Shown here piece after piece: positions 5,065 to 8,363 of a stretch of 8,363 nucleotides of DNA. Source of the stretch: Planococcaceae bacterium UBA3378 (GTDB taxonomy: Bacteria > Bacillota > Bacilli > Bacillales_A > Planococcaceae); the NCBI GenBank assembly GCA_002359075.1, contig DEQA01000042.1, positions 1-8,363 of the forward strand, read 5' to 3'. A model generated the notes under the pieces. That model was given only the letters and a program-made list of their open reading frames with translations, had not been told where the DNA came from and did not search any database. Numbering within the stretch: the first letter of the stretch is position 1; the number at the start of each line of letters is the position of its first letter. Made by a program: the position numbers and the translations under genes.

Positions 5065-6312
5065 TTGCGATTATTATTAAAAAATGTGTGTTTGGAAACT
5101 GGCTATTTGTATGAGCAAACGTTTGTTACAGCGACTAAAACGGAACTATTTGATGTGTTGATTGAAAATGGAATATTTATTGAAATAGCTCCCTCTATTA
5201 AAGCGGACGATGCAGCCGTAGTAGATGCCAAAATGCAGCTGCTCGTTCCATCGTTCAAAGAAATGCATACACATATCGATAAAACATACTTCAGTGGAGA
5301 ATGGAAAGCGCCAACGATAGCGACAGAAGGTATTTTTTCACGCTTTAAGGAAGAAGCCCTTTTATTACCGGAGCAATTGGATGTCGCTGAAGACAGGGCA
5401 CACGCGATGGTGCAGCATTATATTAAAAACGGACATACGCATATTCGAACACATGTGAATGTTGATCCGCAAATTAAGACGAGACATATAGAAATCGTCA
5501 AGCGTGTGTTGGAAAGCTATCAAGATCAAATCACTTATGAAATCGTTGCATTCCCGCAGCACGGGTTACTACGCAACGGCCCTTCATTTTTAACGATCCT
5601 TGAAAAGGCATTACAAATGGGCGCTACTCATATCGGAGGGGTAGACCCTGCTTTAGTAGATCGTAACAGCAGCGAAGTGATTAAAACAACTTTTCAATTA
5701 GCTGAAAAATATGATGTCGGCATTGATATTCATTTACACGAACAAAATACATTGGGTGAATTTGATATCCAGCACATTCTGGATGAAATTGAACAACGCT
5801 CTTTTAAAAAGGATGTAACGATCAGTCATGCATTTGCTTTGGCGGATTTGCCGGGAAAATCATTAGATCCGTTAATAACTCGAATGGCTGCCAATCAAGT
5901 TCGTTTAACGACAACTATTCCAATTGGTGCAGGTCCGATTACGATACCTGTCAAATATTTGTATGATAGGGGCGTAAAAGTATCATTTGGCCATGACAGC
6001 CTTATGGATCATTGGTCACCATTCGGAAGCGGGAATACCATTCAAAAATTAAACCTGTTTATAGAGCGCTTTGGCTATATAGATGAATGGCATATCGGAC
6101 AGTCCTTAAAATACGCTACAGGCGGCATAACGCCTTTAAATCCTGCAGGAGTACAGCAGTGGCCTAAAGTTGGAGATACAGCCAATGCGCTGCTTGTAGA
6201 TGCAGTGAGCTCTGCACACCTTATTGCAAGAAGATGTCCTATTTCGACCGTACTCTCAAAAGGAAAAATTATTCATGAGGAAGCAATAGAGCTGAAGGGG
6301 GAATTTCGATGA
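5065..6312 (+). CDS. CodA-like amidohydrolase/deaminase, paralogue 2
   Basis: A 415-residue paralogue of the preceding gene with the same architecture. Sites: His68-x-His70 in EMHTHIDK, Gln165 in IVAFPQHGLL, His223 and Glu226 in DIHLHEQ, His255 in ISHAF, and Asp311 in GHDSLMDHW. It is the most CodA-like of the three: it keeps Glu at the catalytic position and GHD at the last metal site, and its Gln-to-His (58) and His-to-His (32) spacings match CodA. CodA Asp314 is Ser312 here. The start is taken as TTG 5065: AAAGGGG (5048-5054) lies ten bases upstream, and the resulting N-terminus (13 residues to LETG) aligns exactly with paralogue 3. GTG 5056 is only one base from that site. A run of eight T fills the gap and enters the start codon. 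Its stop overlaps the next start as ATGA, implying translational coupling with paralogue 3. Confidence 0.85.
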   Translation: MRLLLKNVCLETGYLYEQTFVTATKTELFDVLIENGIFIEIAPSIKADDAAVVDAKMQLLVPSFKEMHTHIDKTYFSGEWKAPTIATEGIFSRFKEEALLLPEQLDVAEDRAHAMVQHYIKNGHTHIRTHVNVDPQIKTRHIEIVKRVLESYQDQITYEIVAFPQHGLLRNGPSFLTILEKALQMGATHIGGVDPALVDRNSSEVIKTTFQLAEKYDVGIDIHLHEQNTLGEFDIQHILDEIEQRSFKKDVTISHAFALADLPGKSLDPLITRMAANQVRLTTTIPIGAGPITIPVKYLYDRGVKVSFGHDSLMDHWSPFGSGNTIQKLNLFIERFGYIDEWHIGQSLKYATGGITPLNPAGVQQWPKVGDTANALLVDAVSSAHLIARRCPISTVLSKGKIIHEEAIELKGEFR

Positions 6313-7529
6313 AAACATGGGTGCGCAACGTCCGGCTGGAAACAGGAGAAACAACATATGAAGATGGCAGTATTAAAACAGAGACTGGTTTGTTCCACAT
6401 TCAAGTTTCAGAAAGATTGATTGAAAAAATACTCCCTGCTTCATCGAATGTACCTATGACAAATTCAATTAATATGGAAGGAAGGCTTGCACTACCCGCA
6501 TTTAAAGAAATGCATAATCATTTGGATAAAACGTATCTTTCTCTAGGATGGAGAGCTTGCCGCCCTGTGAATAACCTGCCGGAAAGATTAGAGCTGGAAG
6601 CAGCAGAATTAGAAGTGCTTTCCGAAACAGTGATGCAAAGGGCTTCTGCAATGATTGAATTGCATTTGAATAATGGTGTGAATCATATTCGAACACATGT
6701 CAATGTCGATCCTTTTATAAAGCTGAAAAATCTAGAGGGTGTTAAAAAAGCTCTGGCGGCCTATGAGCAGTATGTAACCTATGATATCGTTGCGTTTCCT
6801 CAGCACGGTTTACTGACTCATGAAGAAATGCCAAGCTTATTAAGACAAGCATTAGATGCTGGAGCTACCATCTTGGGAGCACTTGATCCGGCGGGAATTG
6901 ATAAAGACATTGAAAAATCACTCCAGATGACGATGGATATAGCGAAGGAATACGATGTAGATGTAGATATGCATCTTCACGATAGAGGACAAGTAGGTTT
7001 CTATACGATGGATAAATGGCTGGAACTGGTGAAGGAACAAAATTATAAGGGGCATACAGCATTCAGTCATGCATTTGGTTTAAGCAGCTTATCACTGCAT
7101 CGACAAACACAATTTGCCAAAAAGCTAAGCGAAGATGAGGTAGAAATCATGTCTACTATACCAATATCCATTAATCATCAGCTGATACCGATTGATCTAT
7201 TGAAAAGAGAAGGTGTTAAAGTCGCTTTAGGCTGTGATGGTTTTTATGATTCCTGGAGCCCTTATTTTTCAGGGGATATTTTGGAGAAAGTGCATAATTT
7301 TTGCCAATATACAGGGAAGACGGACGAACGTTCCTTGCGCGAGAGTTTAAGTTTAATTACACAAGGAGTGACACCCTTAACGGTAGAAGGACAGCAGCAA
7401 TGGCCGAAAGTCGGGTCAGAAGCAAGTTTTGTATTCATTGATGCAAGCTGCAGTGCAGAAGCAATAGCCAGACTGCCGAAAAACAGAATGTTAATGCATA
7501 AAGGAAAACTATATAAACCAAAGTACTAG
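6309..7529 (+). CDS. CodA-like amidohydrolase/deaminase, paralogue 3
   Basis: A 406-residue third paralogue, starting at ATG 6309 inside the stop of paralogue 2, with its ribosome binding site (AAGGGGGA) in the preceding coding end. Sites: His69-x-His71 in EMHNHLDK, Gln165 in IVAFPQHGLL, His222 and Asp225 in DMHLHDR, His254 in FSHAF, and Asp310 in GCDGFYDSW. CodA Asp314 is Gly311. GGVDPA, conserved in the other two after the PQHG strand, is GALDPA here. The C-terminus carries the same WPKVGSEASFVFIDASCSAEAIAR-type return strand. No stop, frameshift or lost metal ligand suggests decay, so it is probably active. Its shared operon with paralogue 2 suggests a related substrate, a sequential step, or mixed oligomers; none can be told apart from sequence. 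Confidence 0.85.
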   Translation: MKTWVRNVRLETGETTYEDGSIKTETGLFHIQVSERLIEKILPASSNVPMTNSINMEGRLALPAFKEMHNHLDKTYLSLGWRACRPVNNLPERLELEAAELEVLSETVMQRASAMIELHLNNGVNHIRTHVNVDPFIKLKNLEGVKKALAAYEQYVTYDIVAFPQHGLLTHEEMPSLLRQALDAGATILGALDPAGIDKDIEKSLQMTMDIAKEYDVDVDMHLHDRGQVGFYTMDKWLELVKEQNYKGHTAFSHAFGLSSLSLHRQTQFAKKLSEDEVEIMSTIPISINHQLIPIDLLKREGVKVALGCDGFYDSWSPYFSGDILEKVHNFCQYTGKTDERSLRESLSLITQGVTPLTVEGQQQWPKVGSEASFVFIDASCSAEAIARLPKNRMLMHKGKLYKPKY

Positions 7530-7631
7530 GGATATATAGGTGAAGTACGTCCATTTTTTTATGCGTCACCGAAAATAGCAATCTAGATCAAAGTAAAGTC
7601 AGTTGCTTTTATTCCAACTGCCTGCTGAAAA

Positions 7632-7658
7632 AGGCATATTTAAAATGCTTGTTTATTA
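7632..7658 (+). terminator. Weak terminator-like hairpin after the amidohydrolase cluster
   Basis: AGGCAT (7632-7637) pairs with ATGCTT (7645-7650) with one G-U around ATTTAAA, followed by GTTTATTA. It is the best candidate near the cluster end but lies 100 bases past the stop. Other short dyads nearby are GGTGA (7539-7543) with TCACC (7566-7570) and CAGTTG (7600-7605) with CAACTG (7615-7620). No gene is seen in 7530-7770. Confidence 0.3.
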
Positions 7659-7682
7659 ATAAATAATAGTAAGGTAAATAGT

Positions 7683-7738
7683 AATCAACATTTTTACAGT
7701 TTCTAATTTAGAAGGTAATTTTTAAAAAGGTGTTGATT
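7683..7738. repeat. Nested inverted repeat of unknown role
   Basis: AATCAACA (7683-7690) is exactly complementary to TGTTGATT (7731-7738). The arms continue with TTTTTA (7691-7696) and TAAAAA (7723-7728) past a two-base bulge, and the loop contains the palindrome TTCTAA-T-TTAGAA (7701-7713). It lies just upstream of a decayed epimerase start and could be an operator, or the scar of a very small element. No target duplication is evident. Confidence 0.4.
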
Positions 7739-7770
7739 CTAATAATGTAAAAGTATAATGGTGAACTAGA

Positions 7771-7842
7771 ATGAGGATACTTGTCACTGGTCCAACAGGA
7801 CAACTAGGTTAAGCTTTGTTAAAGCAATTAAAATGCACCGAT
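7771..7842 (+). pseudogene. 5' remnant of a Rossmann-fold NAD(P)-dependent epimerase/reductase
   Basis: GGTGA (7760-7764) precedes ATG 7771, which encodes MRILVTGPTGQLG, the first beta strand and GxxGxxG dinucleotide loop of the extended SDR family (dTDP-4-dehydrorhamnose reductase, NmrA and similar). TAA at 7810-7812 then interrupts it, where a CAA Gln is common in relatives, and the frame resumes as ALLKQLKCTD. Similarity ends near 7842, just before a terminator hairpin, so nearly the whole body of the gene is missing. It is a dead fragment rather than a small gene. Confidence 0.65.
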
Positions 7843-7846
7843 ATCA

Positions 7847-7881
7847 AACCGTCTTTCCAATGCTGAAAGGCGGTTAATTTT
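7847..7881 (+). terminator. Intrinsic terminator
   Basis: AACCGTCTTTC (7847-7857) pairs at 11 positions with GAAAGGCGGTT (7865-7875), with one T-G wobble, around a 7-base loop, followed by TTAATTTT. It probably ended the gene whose 5' remnant lies immediately upstream. In the minus orientation it would follow the open stretch ending at 7934. Confidence 0.65.
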
Positions 7882-7933
7882 GCTGAAATTTGTATGTAAA
7901 TTATTTCACATTTTCCTCATGGCTCATTATACT

Positions 7934-8068
7934 TCATGCAGAAATCAATACTCTCAAATTGGCTCCTTGAAGGGAGCGTTCCTTCCAAGTATCAAAATCC
8001 CTAATAATCAATACTTCTGACTGCACCAATTTAACAATGTCCTCCCTAGGCAAGTGTTTAATATCCTT
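7934..8068 (-). pseudogene. Unrecognised minus-strand open stretch, possible gene remnant
   Basis: Between TAA (complement of 8069-8071) and TGA (complement of 7934-7936) the minus strand reads 44 sense codons with protein-like composition, including DIKHLPREDIVKLVQSEVL and IIRDFDTWKERSLQGANL. Upstream of the TAA the same frame has ATG at 8083 (M-R-V-T-stop), so it may be a gene broken by one stop. Alternatively AGGGAGGA (complement of 8040-8047) could start a 31-residue peptide at TTG 8029. I do not recognise the family. The rest of 7882-8080 shows nothing else beyond a small GCTCC/GGAGC hairpin at about 7962-7977. Confidence 0.25.
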
Positions 8069-8089
8069 TTAGGTAACTCGCATAATCTA
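8060..8089 (+). promoter_or_regulatory. Candidate sporulation (sigma-E/sigma-K type) promoter for the Tyr/Pro-rich gene
   Basis: CATAATCTA (8081-8089) fits the -10 pattern CATAnnnTA shared by mother-cell sigma factors, and AATATC (8060-8065) lies 15 bases upstream in the place of a sigma-E -35. A start near 8095 would leave about 20 bases before the gene, with the ribosome binding site correctly placed. The motif is short, so a chance match is possible. Confidence 0.35.
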
Positions 8090-8114
8090 TAGCGAAATAA
8101 AAAGGAGGCATATT

Positions 8115-8318
8115 ATGCAAAATTACGGACAATATGACGGTTATCAAGATTACAGAGATGATGATTATGATTATGACAGTTATGGAAGACGTCATCGAAG
8201 AAGAAGCCCACATTACCACTACCCATTTTTCCCATTCTACCCAATTTACCCAGTCTACCCACCATACTATCGCTATCCATACTATAACCGACCATACAAC
8301 CGACCATATGGCTACTAA
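8115..8318 (+). CDS. Small Tyr/Pro-rich protein, probably spore-coat or surface associated
   Basis: A 67-residue protein with a near-ideal ribosome binding site (AAGGAGG) eight bases before ATG 8115. Twenty residues are Tyr and ten are Pro; there is no Ala, Leu, Lys, Glu, Thr, Cys or Trp. It has three parts: an acidic Asp/Tyr stretch (residues 4-23), a basic patch RRHRRR (25-30), and a tail of YP repeats ending in NRPYNRPYGY (34-67). There is no signal peptide or membrane helix. Such composition is common in Bacillaceae spore coat and crust proteins, where Tyr-rich proteins may be cross-linked, and the upstream sigma-E/K-like promoter agrees. A family name cannot be given; low complexity makes homology claims unsafe. 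It stands alone. Confidence 0.7.
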   Translation: MQNYGQYDGYQDYRDDDYDYDSYGRRHRRRSPHYHYPFFPFYPIYPVYPPYYRYPYYNRPYNRPYGY

Positions 8319-8323
8319 TGTCA

Positions 8324-8341
8324 ATAAAGTATCTACTTTAT
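8324..8341. repeat. Short perfect dyad after the Tyr/Pro-rich gene
   Basis: ATAAAGTA (8324-8331) and TACTTTAT (8334-8341) are exact complements separated by TC. It starts six bases after the stop codon. No T-run follows, so it is a poor terminator; it may be a weak 3' hairpin or a binding site. Confidence 0.35.
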
Positions 8342-8363
8342 CACGTCTGTTGATTAGCTAGTT

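Noticed and set aside
7733..7759. TATAAT at 7754-7759 as a promoter for the epimerase fragment
   Set aside because: A start would fall at or after the ribosome binding site, only a few bases before ATG 7771, and the -35 spacing is 15 from TTGATT.
8058..8324. Hydrophobic minus-strand open frame that looks like a membrane peptide
   Set aside because: It is the complement of the Tyr/Pro-rich gene; repeated TAY and CCN codons give Ile/Val/Trp-rich antisense. It has no ribosome binding site.
8134..8361. Met/Ile/His-rich plus-strand frame inside and beyond the Tyr/Pro-rich gene
   Set aside because: It is an out-of-frame shadow of the same repeats without its own ribosome binding site.
1..8363. 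CRISPR array, tRNA/rRNA gene, transposase or integrase
   Set aside because: No regularly spaced repeats, no cloverleaf-like segment and no mobile-element protein motif was seen on either strand.

Overview
The window looks like chromosome from an endospore-forming Bacillaceae bacterium (low-GC Firmicutes). The support is AT-rich DNA, strong AGGAGG-type ribosome binding sites with GTG and TTG starts, an Spx-family protein, an intact PaiB-type gene, and a Tyr/Pro-rich spore-coat-like peptide behind a sporulation-type promoter. The species cannot be named from sequence alone.

Left part (1-2010): the tail of an unrecognised gene, a leader with alternative stem-loops, and an Spx-like gene that has lost the CxxC redox switch. 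Next comes a decayed stretch (862-1149). By eye it is the N-terminus of a MarR-family regulator joined to two pieces of a paiA-type N-acetyltransferase, with frameshifts and deletions. paiB directly downstream is intact. A strong intrinsic terminator at 1980-2010 closes this part.

Central part (2020-7529): a LysR-type regulator on the minus strand is divergent from a plus-strand cluster. The cluster has one small zinc deaminase of the guanine/cytosine-deaminase (CDA) fold, then three consecutive paralogues of a CodA-like amidohydrolase (TIM-barrel) deaminase family. The divergent promoter region carries a large inverted repeat whose right arm overlaps a perfect TATAAT lacking a good -35, which fits LysR-dependent activation. 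The second and third amidohydrolases overlap by ATGA, and a structured 250-nt gap separates the first from the second. All three keep the metal-binding histidines, the conserved Gln and the metal Asp, but differ at the two positions most likely to tune chemistry and substrate choice. I read this as a LysR-controlled salvage or catabolic module for one or more aminated N-heterocycles (modified pyrimidines, purines or relatives). The substrate is not visible, and there is no transporter in the window.

Right part (7530-8363): mostly non-coding and decayed DNA. It holds inverted repeats, the first codons of a Rossmann-fold epimerase/reductase with an in-frame stop, a terminator, and an unrecognised minus-strand open stretch. 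A complete 67-residue Tyr/Pro-rich gene with a sigma-E/K-like promoter follows. No tRNA, rRNA, CRISPR array or intact mobile element was seen.
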